Positions 35,996 to 47,481 of a DNA stretch of 64,000 nt are shown one piece after another. The translations under genes were made by a program, and so were the position numbers. Positions within the stretch are counted from its first letter, which is position 1; every line of letters starts with the position of its first letter. Source of the DNA: Marsupella aquatica (taxonomy: Eukaryota; Marchantiophyta); NCBI GenBank assembly GCA_973895155.1, contig OZ316891.1:17298001-17362000 (forward strand), given 5' to 3'. The notes beneath the pieces are model-generated. The model was not told the origin of the DNA. It saw nothing but the letters and a program-made list of their open reading frames with translations, and made no database searches.

Positions 35996-37186
35996 TTAAC
36001 TATTGTCAAAGTTTGGACCAGAAGAGTCAAACCAGTCAAAAATGTATTTTGAAGGCAAGCTTGTGAATTCGTGGTAAGCATAAGCTAAATTCATTTCTTC
36101 CTGAAGATGTCGCTCCCACTTCACAAGATCAACATCGGACAGCACACTCCCTTTCCTCATTGCCGTTTTCCATCCGGATTGGCGCCCGTCCACTTTCATA
36201 TAGAGACCTTTGTGAGCAGGAGCCAAAATGCCGTACTGATGAAGGCTTGCAACAATCTTCTCGGAGAATTCTTTGCTTAAATCAGGAATTCTCTCCGAGA
36301 AGAAATGTTCTGTAACTTCCAGAGGAGAACAGAGGACCTCGTCGTTGGGCACTCCCTTTTCAGACAACAAGTCCCTGGCCTCCGAAATCCGTCCGGCAAG
36401 CCTCTTGTCTTTGGGCATGTGGACGAACAGAGTCGGAGGATAAGTAGAGTCAAAATCCATGGCCTCAAATCTCCCAGAGGAGATCTCGATGACCAACGCT
36501 TGAAACTTAAAATGCATCGCAAGCACAGAGATGAAGTACCCGCCGGACGAGGCTCCCAGTCCAAAGACAGGTAACCCCACCAAACTCAAATAAAAAATCC
36601 AAGTCCTCAAAACTTTCAAGACCTTCTTCGTATCCACCTGAGAACTCCAGCACTCTGCTGTACTTGAAACGGCTATCACAGCGTAGCCTCTCGCGAGAGC
36701 GTCCAACACGAGCGTCCGTTCCTCCGGCATGCCTGTGCAATTTAAACACTTGGGATGCTTATCCCAGAAGAAAGTGGAACGGCACTGGCATCCATGTGCG
36801 AGGAATAACACTGCTTTAGGTTGCGGCGCAGTTGGAATTTGCCACACATATTCTGTTCCATCCACATTCTCGTACGTCGGTATCATCTTTGACAAGTTGT
36901 TTGTCGGTGGGGACAAAGGCGTGGTCGATTGAATGACCTGCAAGGGAAAGCGCAGAGCAGTAGCGGCTTTGTGATGATCATTGAGCGACCGGAGAGCAGA
37001 TGTGGTGGACGAGTCGTTGACATTGACAAAGGCGAACAGAACGGAGGGAATGAGGAATAGCCCTACTACAGCCAGAAGCCACTGTTGCAGTCTCGCAGAT
37101 ATCCAACCAGGCCCTCCAGAAGAAGAGGATGAGGATCGGGGCAGGTCGTGATGTATTCCAGAGTATCTTGCGCTTGCGGTAGCCAT
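35996..37186 (-). CDS. Membrane-anchored alpha/beta-hydrolase-fold protein
   Basis: Single-exon gene of 396 aa, ATG at 37186, TAA at 35996-35998 (an upstream in-frame GTG at 37198 was not used). A Ser-rich basic N-terminus is followed by one transmembrane segment at residues 36-54 (WLLAVVGLFLIPSVLFAFV), consistent with a type II anchor in the secretory pathway. The luminal domain has the oxyanion strand VLFLAHGC (H131-G132), a Cys-rich loop HPKCLNCTGMPEER and the nucleophile elbow G-A-S-S-G with Ser213. The Asp/His of a triad cannot be placed with certainty; VEHFFSER-like and DGRQSGW regions are candidates. It resembles an uncharacterised plant hydrolase family; substrate unknown. Confidence 0.88.
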   Translation of the reverse strand: MATASARYSGIHHDLPRSSSSSSGGPGWISARLQQWLLAVVGLFLIPSVLFAFVNVNDSSTTSALRSLNDHHKAATALRFPLQVIQSTTPLSPPTNNLSKMIPTYENVDGTEYVWQIPTAPQPKAVLFLAHGCQCRSTFFWDKHPKCLNCTGMPEERTLVLDALARGYAVIAVSSTAECWSSQVDTKKVLKVLRTWIFYLSLVGLPVFGLGASSGGYFISVLAMHFKFQALVIEISSGRFEAMDFDSTYPPTLFVHMPKDKRLAGRISEARDLLSEKGVPNDEVLCSPLEVTEHFFSERIPDLSKEFSEKIVASLHQYGILAPAHKGLYMKVDGRQSGWKTAMRKGSVLSDVDLVKWERHLQEEMNLAYAYHEFTSLPSKYIFDWFDSSGPNFDNS

Positions 37187-38160
37187 CGTTGCGCTCACAT
37201 CCCTGAGTTCGAGTAGTGCAGCAACCTCGAGAGAATTACCACTCTATGTTGCATTGAACCTTTGAATTGAAAGTTGTGGCTTTCTAGATCACTGATGCTG
37301 CAGTAATGTTGAATTTACAATGCTGGCCACACGACTCTCCTTCTCGCGGCCATTATTTGCCATTTCGACGTGGACCGTATCCAGTAAGAAAATTGGCAAA
37401 CATCGCTCACATATAAGCGATCATCCGTACCTGTGTATAAAGATCCAGTCTCAATGATCAAACAATGCGCGAGCGTAGGGACACAGCCAGACACAGCCAG
37501 AGATACGGGCGAAGCAATCGTCATTTTGAGCTTGTATACTTCGTATGATCAAGGAGTTCATTCAATGCGCCGAATTGGCGTTAAAGAATTCCATAGTTCC
37601 CCGGCCCGAATCGAATCGAATGAACTTTGTTTCAAATAAAATCATCCCTATTGTCATATAATCACGTTCTGTACGAGTGAAAACTCGTTGAGCATAACAT
37701 TTTGAGGACGAAGAACGCCCTCTTCTGTATCTTTTTCCTCTGCCAGGACGCAAGAACCTGACAATCTGTAATAAGGTTTGGAAACAGAAATGACGTGCCG
37801 TTATCCCTACCTGTCACTAGCACTTTCGGTCCCCTCCTTCCTTCCGCACATTCTCTCGAACCGTAGCACCTTCATTCAACAACGGCTCAACAGAAGTTTT
37901 GACGAGTACAAGCCTGAATCATTTCAACGAACACTACAGAAGCTCCGCGCTGAAGCAATGACGAGAGAAACAGGGATTCTTCATCGAGACATCGACCAAT
38001 TGCTGGACTGGACAGGGCAGGGAAGGGAAGGGAAGGGAAGGGAAGGGCTATACGCACGTATAGTGTCGACGACTTGGGAGAGGCAAACCTACCATTCGAC
38101 GACAAAACTACTCGACTACTCCTTACGTCCTTACAAAGTACAGCTAGCTACACTACGGTA
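37187..38160. other. Upstream region of the hydrolase gene
   Basis: Likely promoter and 5'UTR of the minus-strand hydrolase, then unassigned DNA. A plus-strand frame at 37778-38161 has no domain and runs through the GGGAA microsatellite. Confidence 0.45.
38018..38047 (+). repeat. (GGGAA)n microsatellite
   Basis: About five GGGAA units in tandem. The same motif recurs at the PPR splice acceptor (46961-46980). Confidence 0.9.
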
Positions 38161-39972
38161 GCCGAACGTAAAGAATTTTGTGATTTTCTTCTTTGCATTT
38201 TAGAGGGCATTAATTATGCCTCCCTTCTTTTGAGGAGAGTATTATAGGAGTTACCACAAATCTAGTAAACTGTAAATCACAGAAAATAGTTTACCATATA
38301 ACACAAATTAGTATGTGGGTCCAACTCAATTTTTTTAACACATTGATAATATTGTATTTGCTTGTTTTACTAATTCTCTTTCCTGGTCTTTCTTGGTTAT
38401 CAAGTCTGTCAAAACTCTACTATGTGTCTAAATACACTGCCAAGAATTTGGAAGGAGCTTTTAGCGTGCTACATAATATTGTCATCTTTTGTTTGTCTCG
38501 ACCTCTCTCATGTTCTTTTCACCTCTCTGTGTAATTCACATTGCAACTCCTCACATCACCTGGCTTGTTCGAGTGACAAATTATTCATCACAAGGGTGAG
38601 CAAGAAACTACCTTGGAGGCAAGGAGCTAGGCAATCACCTGCACTTCATTGTCTTGCAATATTTTTTGTGCAATGGATAATTATGCATTGGACTTGTCCA
38701 TAAAATTATGAGATGTTTTTAAAAGTATTTGAAGTTTGCATGATAAAAATTGACATCACTAACAAACAAATTCATAAACTCAAAAACTATTTATAGCATT
38801 GGTTTTCTAATTGTTTTGTGGGGAGACAAGTATACTTTTTGTTTGGAAAGTGTAATTTATTCATCATGATTTGTCTAGTAATGACAAAAACAAAATTCTC
38901 ATCAATTTTAATGGCAAATGGAAACAAAGAAAAAACCCATAAGTGTAGAATCATAATGATCATGTTGGGTAGAGAATAACTTTATATACAGGCACCTTCA
39001 TGAGAGAAGAAACATACTAATTTCATTTCTGTTTTTTAAATGTATGTTTTACTAATCAATAGAAAGTCATAGCCTTATTTTTTAGAGATTTTATAATAAT
39101 AGAATAGTTTAATGTTTTGAGAATAGTTTATTAGTCTTGAATGTGCAAGTGAGTTTTGACATTATGCTTATGACTTTTTTGGTGTGTATTCAAGGAATAT
39201 ATTTGAATAAGGCCTAGGGGAAGCTACACTCAAGATATTCTTTTAAGATTTCTCATGGTGATTACTATCAAGGTAAATGTTTATATCAGTGCATATTTTT
39301 TATGACTAGAACTTGTGTTTATTTGTTATTTGTGAAGTGACTTGATATTTTGTCCATTCAATTGACATGAGCAATTTTGTGTGAGTTTGTAGACAAACTT
39401 TGGCATCACTAAGAAACAACCCCAAGCTATCATCTAAGCTTGAAATAGAGGTTTGTTTCTCTCTTTATTCTTGGTTGAATAAATGTGATTGCTAAAGTTG
39501 TTCACTCATAAAGCTAAATCAAGCATGGAATCTATCTATACTTTAAAATCTAATTTTCACACATGCAATATTTATCATAATAGTGTTTATTTTCAAATAA
39601 ATTATCAGATTAGCTAAAAATGTGTAGCATTATCATATATGGATGCAAATATTAGTATAATAATTATTTGCCACAACACTTAGAGCTTTTATTTGAATCA
39701 ACACAATAGATTTATGCAATCTTAACAAAACTATAAGTAATTCTAATTTGCAATTTATTTGTAGAAAGCAATGCTCTTGGTAGGTAGATGAGTCTTTTGT
39801 AATCTTGTTTCATATTGTTATGGTTATCTTAGGGCATTAAATATTAAGAAAGTGAAATTTGCCCTTTGTTGGATTCCAAAAATGGAGAAGTTAGCTCTTT
39901 GTACCTAAAATTATTCACTTAAGTTTATTATCAATCGGGTACTATAATTATAAGGTCCATATCATATTATTC
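38161..39972. other. AT-rich non-genic DNA
   Basis: Strongly A+T-rich with only short frames; no gene, TE terminus or RNA recognised. Confidence 0.6.
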
Positions 39973-40660
39973 AAGTTAAGGCAATAAACTATAGTATGCA
40001 CATATGCAGAGATCGGTGTAATGTTTGACCCTAATTGTAACTTCAAAATCAATATAAGGTTACAAGTTAAGGCATTCTGGTACACACATCCGCAAGGGTC
40101 CGTGTATTGTTTGACCCCAATTGTAACTTCAAAATCAATGTTAAGGCATCCTGGTACACACATCTGCAAGGGTCGGTGTACTGTTTGACCCCAATTGTAA
40201 CTTATAAAATCAATATAAGGTTACAAGTTAAGGCATTCTGATACACACATCCGCAAGGGTCGGTGTATTGTTTGACCTCATTTGTAACTTCAAAATCAAT
40301 ATAAAGTTACAAGTTAAGGCATTCTGGTACACACATTTGCAAAGGTCGGTGTACTGTTTGACCCCGCTTGTAACTTATAAAATCAATATAAGGTAACTAC
40401 AAGTTAAGACATTATGGTACACACATCTACAAGGGTTAGTGTACTGCTTGATCCTAGTTGTAACTTCAAAATCAAAATTAGGTTATCCGGGAAGGTTACA
40501 AGTCAAGGCATTTTGGTACACACATCTACAAGGGTCTTTATAATGTTTTATCCCATTTGTAACTTCAAAATCAATAAGGTCATAATTTAAAGCGATTGGT
40601 ACACATATATTCAAGGGTTTGAGTATTGTTTGACAAGTTGTAACTTAAAAACAAGGTTAT
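39973..40660 (+). repeat. Satellite-like tandem array, about 86-bp unit, 8 copies
   Basis: Unit core: GGTACACACATCYGCAAGGG, then TCGGTGTAYTGTTTGACC, then an AATTGTAACTTCAAAATC-type stretch and AAGGTTACAAGTTAAGGCA. TGTTTGACC-type landmarks occur at about 40023, 40109, 40183, 40270, 40355, 40445, 40543 and 40627 (spacing 74-98). Divergence increases toward the right end. Confidence 0.93.
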
Positions 40661-41129
40661 AATACTCTAGAGTTTACATTCCAAAAATCTGACATTCAAT
40701 ACCACTTCAAACAATATTTTCATAACTAGACCCTTCCACATGTTAACATTGTAATAATCCTTGCATTAAACTTCAATGTAAGTTTCCCATGACCAAACCC
40801 TCGCTTATTCACCCCACCTTCCTCATGATCTTTCACCCCTACTTATATTTCTAATATTTTTTCCCATTTTACTTGTATGACGTCAAGAGATTGAGAGAAT
40901 GCTTTATATGTTGCTTACCAAGCTTATTTATTTTATTTTATTGCAATTAAATTGCCTTTTAAAATACACCTAATACCCAAGCTGGAGATTTTTCAAATAT
41001 TGATTTTTTCCAAAGCCGACCTACTGCCCAAGTTATTCCTTAGGCACCATAAAGGGCATAATCTAGTTATGTCAACATCCAAGCATGGATAGGTTTAGTT
41101 TAATAGAGTTGTTTGTGTCGAGAAGTGAC
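40661..41129. other. AT-rich spacer
   Basis: Nothing recognised. Confidence 0.5.
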
Positions 41130-41395
41130 ATTACTCTTCACACGAGGCTTCACACACAAAAGCAACATAGATCATTGGATTCAAAACATCTAATGGTGTA
41201 AAAGTTCTTTTTGAGCTAAGAGACCACACGAGTATTCACACACAAAATGAATCTGGATGGTTGGATTCATAACATCTAAGGGTAGGAAAGCTCATTTTCA
41301 GTTGAGAGGCCACACGAATCTTCACACAAGTCTTCACACACAAAATGGATGTAGATGGTTGGATTCAAAGCATCTAATGGCTGGATATTTACAGG
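41130..41395 (+). repeat. Three-copy repeat, about 86-98-bp spacing
   Basis: Copies contain CTTCACACACAAAA, then GGTTGGATTCA-AACATCTAA. TTGGATTC landmarks lie at about 41175, 41261 and 41359. The spacing is like the array just upstream but the sequence differs. Confidence 0.8.
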
Positions 41396-42859
41396 GTGAC
41401 GTGGAATTTTGACAGAATTTTCAGATTTACATAAGTCTTTAACTGGACCCGTAATTAGTTAGTGGACCCCCTGTTTACATTTTTTAGGTCTTGTTTGAGT
41501 CAAAATAATGTCTGTAATTAGGTTTGCTACTTGCAACCAAATTCTCAAGTTTAAGAGAGTCAATAGTCAATATATGGCAAAGTCCATTTTAAACCAAATA
41601 AATGTCTGATCAAATAAATTGTATCAATTCATTGAGATCAAGTTACTACCATAACTGGCAATTTAATTGCAAAAAGCCAAAAATCTCACTCCATATGCTA
41701 GTTACCCTTTAAAAATTAAGTTATCAAGCTAATTACTAGTCATTATTTATTATGTGAAAAATATTTTTAAAATCTTTCAATTTAATTTTCATTTTTAAAT
41801 TTAAGTTAATAATTTTTTTAATTGGATACTAACTAAAACAGTTACGTAGTGATCATTTTGCCCGTCTTGCTCTTTGCATTTCTAAACTTTTACATTTCTT
41901 TTTACGACATGGCATCCCAAAATTTACACCCAAATTGACGCAAAGACAAATGAAAATTGTAAGTTTGATTCACGAGTCTTGCTGTTGTAAATTTGTAAGT
42001 TTGATTCATTTGTCAACAGCAAGACTCGTTGTTGTTGACGTGGCACGCTCTGGTGCCAAGAATTTTGGGAGGGAAATCTCATTGGGATCCACAAATAAAA
42101 AGTCATACAAAATAGAGACTGTATCGAGAATCTAAAATATTGCATGGGTGAACATGTTCCATTGTTAACTTCTTCCAGGTTTTCAACCAATTGCATGCCA
42201 ACTAATTGTTTCTATGGCTTTTTAATTTTCCATCCATTTTGTAGAAACAAGAGCCTGGATGGACCAATACATTGTCCCTGCCCATTCCCATGGACTGCGT
42301 AAAGTGATCGTTGCTTATACACCAAAAAAAGGAACCAGTCGCAGATTGTAGCTGACAACTTTTATTACCTTGGGAAGAAAGTAGTCAACATGTTGTGGTG
42401 ATCCTGAGTAATGGCATGACGTCTTGACGTCTTACAGGTTGAAGGTAGTCAAGTAGTGAAGTTACCAATGAATTTGAAACCGGCTACACATGGTAAGGAT
42501 ACCATTTATAGGTCACATTTCAGTCAAAAATGTAAAGATGTTATCCAACTTAGTTTAAATTTATGAGCAAGTCCATCCAAGCTCTGCCAATGCATCTGGG
42601 CTTCATAGACAAGTGTAGGTCCATCTGGACTTCAGTTTCCATTTTGTAAGTTAACTTTTTCTTGTCCCTTCTCAGGAAATCACTCAAGTTGTTACATATG
42701 TTAATGTCATAGTTATGGGAATTGTGACAATAGAGCCCATTAAAACATGAGCTCCCATCCTTGTTCTCGGGGGCATTGCATCTCACAATGCCCTCTAGCT
42801 ATATTGCCCTTGGTGATTGACATGCCTTAATGGCCCTGGTGATTTTCCAGTTTTCAGTA
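41396..42859. other. AT-rich spacer with one hairpin
   Basis: No gene recognised. The 41972-42029 inverted repeat is listed separately. A frame around 42250-42340 (ETRAWMDQYIV...) is reminiscent of TE coding sequence but too short to assign. Confidence 0.45.
41972..42029. repeat. Perfect 16-bp inverted repeat
   Basis: Arms ACGAGTCTTGCTGTTG (41972-41987) and its exact reverse complement (42014-42029), with a 26-nt spacer. A direct repeat GTAAGTTTGATTCA (41959 and 41996) overlaps the arm and loop. Confidence 0.9.
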
Positions 42860-42991
42860 CATTCTTGGAGAAAATGCCCCGTCAAGATTTGGATCACATC
42901 TTTAGGAAGATTGTGTTTTCCCCTTAGTATTTGTCAATGCATTCTTGGAGAAAATGCCCCTCAAGATTTGGATCGCATCTTTAGGAAGATT
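42860..42991 (+). repeat. Two-copy 53-bp direct repeat, 80-bp period
   Basis: CATTCTTGGAGAAAATGCCC ... TTTAGGAAGATT at 42860-42912 and 42940-42991. The second copy lacks one G and has one substitution. Confidence 0.9.
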
Positions 42992-44286
42992 CTCCACTGT
43001 TTTACTAAGATAGTAAAAATAAATATCTCTCAAGTCTTCAAGTATATTAAGGTCTCGTTTCCTATTGCCATAAAGTGATTGACTGGCTCACGGAACGGCT
43101 CGCGGAATGGAAGGATGTTAGACTGCGTGACTGGAAGGCAGCTGAGGTGCAGTTATGGGCAGTCACAGCCCCTCAAAACTTGAACATAAGCTATAGGTTT
43201 TCGGTGCATTATATCACACAATGCTTTGAAAACAGGACATTACCATATACAAAATACTCTCTATGTATAGTACCTCTAGTGAGGCATATCTTCTTATGTG
43301 TGTTGTATAGTTCCCGAGTTCCTCACCCCTCGCATACTGCTGCAAATTTTTCTTACTCGTTCATGACAGAAACGACATGGTTTAATCCAAATTCCAAATA
43401 AGGGTATTCCCTTTAATCCGAATTCCAAAAAGGGGGCCCCTTTAGCTAGGACTAAATATTTGGCCGCAAAAAACAAAAGACCCAACATAAGGCGAGGAGG
43501 ACTGAGCCATGTCTAAGTGAGCCATGGCTAAGTGAAGGAATTGGTTAACAGCTTGGACAGTGCCATTGTTAGAAGGGCAAGCCTTCAAGCTTAAACCACT
43601 AAAACTTCTAACAGAAAACAAAAACCTATACTGAAGAACTTTAACAAAACTCATAGATGTAGACAACTAAATGATCATTCCTTCGATCTCAGAGGCAAAC
43701 AAGAACAATTAATCGTTGGGTGTTTTCATCTGGCTTCAGTCAAGTATCATCATTCTTTCCAGCCCATGTCCATGACCACTGAAGCCCTTAAGCAAATATA
43801 TCGAATTAATATTTTTGGACGTATCAAGCCAAGACCTTCATTTCGCACATCGGTGATTTCGACTGTCAAGAAGCAACTCACATAGCTTTTCTATATATGT
43901 TGTTCTCCAGTGAAAGTATAATTTGGACGTTTGTCGATACTCAATATGACCAACGATTTTTTCTCGGTTGTTTTGTCAGTGAGAGTACCTGAAGCATTGG
44001 GAATAGGTTTTACTGCCCGTTGCTCGCAACAACGGTGAATGGATGAAACAGTCTGTCAGCCTGGTAAGCGCTAGTTATAACGCCAAAGTTATAACAAGGA
44101 TGATCTCAAAGTTCCTGGCACAGAACTGCCATCGCCGAGGGCTGTAATAAAAAACCTCTCGAACATAATACTTTTTGAATTTATGCCATTCATCACGCAA
44201 ACAACGAAAACCTGATTATATCTGGGCTACCAGTAAGAACTGTGTACAGTCACTTTCCAGCCAGCACAAAGCAGCTTTCAATCTTG
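42992..44286. other. 3' flank of the PPR gene
   Basis: No gene recognised; the part next to 44286 should be the PPR 3'UTR. Confidence 0.5.
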
Positions 44287-47200
44287 TCACCAGTAATCAC
44301 CACAAGAACACACGCCATCTTTAAAATGGTGAAAGCGATTTGCATCCCTCGCTATGATCTCGCGTCCTGTCACCTTAGAGATAAACTTGGTTGCTGTATG
44401 ACAATCTGGACACACCCGAAGGTTCTTCCTTACACGAATTGGTTCTTCCCGAGGTATGTGCATTAGTCCGTAGGCAATAGCCAGCTTCTCACTATGAGAA
44501 CAAAGAACTAGTTCTTTATCCTCCTCATTGATATCATGCAACACAGCCCGGGTATCTGCAATGTAGCCTTCAGCCTTCAGTTTTTCAGTCAATACATTGA
44601 GCTCAGTATAAATCGCCTTCGCTTCTGGATGAGATGTATCCCCTACAATAAATTCATGGATCTTCTTATCAACTTCAATCCAGCTACGCCCTGCCTCTTT
44701 CCGAACACCTCTCTTCTGCATCATAGTGCGCACCAAAGACACGTTCTCCCACTTGCCAGCCGCAGCGTAGATGTTGGAGAGGAGCACATATGTAGAGGCC
44801 ATACTGGTTTCCAACTTGAAAAGCTCCTTTGCGGCAAGTTCGCCCAACTCCACATTACCGTAAGTTCTACAAGCCCCAAGCAAGGCTGTCCAAGTTACTC
44901 CATTTGGTTCAATTGGCATGTCACTAATGAAGACCTTTGCTTCTTCCAAGTGTCCAGCCCGCCCAAGAAGATCTACCATGCAGTTATAATGCACAACAGT
45001 AGGCTCGATGCCATGATCTTGCGTCATAGCTGAAAAGAGTCTACGGCCATCAGCAACAAGGCCTCCGTGACAACAGGCCGACAACACTGCCACAAATGAA
45101 GCCCCGTCGGGCTTCACAAAGTCCGCATTCATTTTTCTGAAGAGTTCCAAGGCTTCATGCCCGCATCCATGGTATGCAAGTCCACCGATCATGGTAGTCC
45201 ATGTGACTACATCACGTTTCTCCATTCTGTCAAAAACTAGTCGGGCATCATCTATACTGCCACTCTCTGCATACATGTGAACCAGAGCAGTGCCCACACG
45301 CAAATCCGACTCCAGTCCTGCTTTGCTAGCATGACCATGAACCTCCTTCACCCACTCCAAAGCCCCCGCACTCGCGGATGCGTTGAGGATGCTCACATAA
45401 GTGATTGCATCTGGTTGGAAGCCTTCCCGTCTCATTTCGAGAAACAGCAGATATGCTTCCACACCATGTCCATGTTCTGCATATGCCCCAATCATTATGG
45501 TCCATGTGACAATATTTCGATTACTCAAATTTTCAAAAACTCTCCTTGCCTCAGTGATGCTCCCACACTTTGCATACATCTGAACCAGTGCATTTCCCAC
45601 ACGCAAATCTGACTCTAGTCCCGCTTTGGTAGCATGGCCATGAACCTCCTTCACCCACTCCAAAGCTCCCGCACTTGCAGATGCATTTAGGATGCTTATA
45701 TACGTGATTGCATCTGGCAGGAAGCCTTCCTGTCGCATTTGGAGAAACAATCGATACGCTTCATGCCCACATCCATGTTGTGCAAGTCCACCGATCATTA
45801 CATTCCATGTGACTACATCGCGTTTCTCCTTTCTGTCAAAAACTCGTCGGGCATCATCTATACTGCCACTCTCTGCATACATGTGAACCAGTGCATTGCC
45901 CACACGCAAATCCGACTCCAGTCCCGCTTTGCGAGCATGGCCGTGAATCTCCTTAACCCACTCCAAAGCCCCTGCACTTGCAGATGCATTCAGGATGCTC
46001 ATATAAGTGATTGCATTTGGTTCGAAACCTTCCCGTTTCATTTGGAGAAACAGTAGATATGCTTCGTGCCCACATCCGTGTTGTGCAAGTCCACCGATCA
46101 TTACGGACCATGTGATGACATCTCGATTGGTCAAATTTTCAAAAACTCGCCTTGCCTCGGTTATGCACCCACACTTCACATACATCTTAAGGAGGGCAGT
46201 CCCTACACGCAAATCTGATTCAAAGCCGGCATGTCGAATCCAATCATGAACTTGTTTTCCCCACGTGAGAGCTATTGGGCTTGCACATGCCTTCAGCATG
46301 CAAAGATATGTGACCTCAGTAGGTCGCACACCATCTTGGCGCATTGATTTGAAAAGTTCCAGTACGGATTCAGCATCATCATTCCTGGCATTTCCTGCAA
46401 TCATCGTGTTCCAAGTAATGACACTCTTCTTCTCCAGTTCATCAAAAATTCGACGTGCATCCAAAAATCCCCCGCACCTGATATACACATTCAGGAGGGT
46501 GTTCGCCACATACAGATTCTTGTCCATTCCACTCTGGATGATGCAGTCATGAACCTGCTTGACCGCTAACATGTCTTTCTGTTTCAAGCACATTTGCAGA
46601 ACTTTGACATACGTGTAAGAGTCTGTAGTAATGCCTCGTTGTAGACGATTCTGCAAAACAGCAATTGCTTCACTCGTGGTACCAGCGCTATGGATGTGCG
46701 TAAGACCATCGCCAGACGTCTGCCCGACGACGGAGCCCACAATTTTACTTGCAGGTATCCGGTAATTGTTAAGGGTCGGTTGGGCACCATTTTGAGAGCT
46801 CCTGGCCTGATCAACAACTACATAGGCCGGCCTCATTCCGTACGACACTTGGGTGGCACGGCTGTTCGATAGCAAATGAGCACCACCGTCAGGACTCCTC
46901 CGCACTGTTTGATTAGAGATTACATTCTTTGATTTCACTCCGGCTTCGATCTGCGTACTGAAAGGGAAGGGAAGGGAAGGGATCCTTCATTGAATTAGGA
47001 ACCAACCTAAGAGATTTATTCCTAGTAGCCTATGTTGAACCGATTTGAAGTACCTCCCAGTGAAAAAGAAGGAGCGAAGGATTAAAAATAGGCCAATATA
47101 GATTTCAACACGGGCGGAACAACTTCAAAGTGTGGCAACAGAATATTGAGAAATCAATCTAAACAAAGATCACAAGAAGCAGAAAGTAGTGTGCAGCTAA

Positions 47201-47481
47201 AACACTATAAACAACGGACAAAGCTGACACGTACGTAAGAACCATGGGACTGACCTGATGGTGTGCGAGGAATGCTGGCGAACCCGTCGACAGGGCTGGA
47301 AATGGGAAGAGAGGATGGTGGAGAAAGAGGTGGGGTGAAAGGAGAGCTGTGGGGCCTGCTGCTGTGGCAGAATCTGTAGCGGAGGCCCCAACCTCAGCAG
47401 GATTAGGCTTCTCCTTTTCACCACTTCACTAGTAGCAATCCGTCTCCTCCATACTCCTCTCAATGAACCCGCTCCCCCCAT
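44287..47481 (-). CDS. PLS-class PPR protein with DYW deaminase domain
   Basis: Predicted organelle RNA C-to-U editing factor, 965 aa in two exons: 47481-47255 and 46957-44287 (donor GTCAGT; acceptor CCCTTTCAG). Exon 1 starts MGGAGSLRGVWRRRIA and is Arg/Ser/Leu-rich, a mitochondrial-type presequence. It joins in phase to STQIEAGVKSKN in exon 2. Exon 2 alone would have to start at a GTG (46938), which supports the two-exon model. PPR motifs span about residues 150-750 in P-L-S triplets, three of which are near copies. E/E+ motifs follow, then a complete DYW domain: His897-x-Glu899 (HSEKLA), Cys925-x2-Cys928 (CPDCH) and the C-terminal CGDYW. All zinc and proton-shuttle residues are present, so the deaminase should be active. 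It closely resembles moss mitochondrial editing factors of the PPR_77/PPR_78 type (from memory). Confidence 0.95.
46958..46981 (-). repeat. (CCCTT)n microsatellite at the PPR 3' splice site
   Basis: Sense-strand CCCTTCCCTTCCCTTTCAG: four to five CCCTT units run directly into the AG acceptor of the PPR intron and form its polypyrimidine tract. Confidence 0.85.

Noticed and set aside
39973-40660. CRISPR-like array
   Set aside because: Repeats are diverged over their whole length with no conserved-repeat/unique-spacer pattern, and the DNA is eukaryotic nuclear.
45277-46552. Many plus-strand frames opposite the PPR gene
   Set aside because: Shadows of the repeated PPR coding sequence; no domain.
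46938-46938. Start of the PPR protein at this codon
   Set aside because: It is GTG, and the frame is open upstream to a perfect splice acceptor that joins in phase to an ATG-initiated presequence exon.
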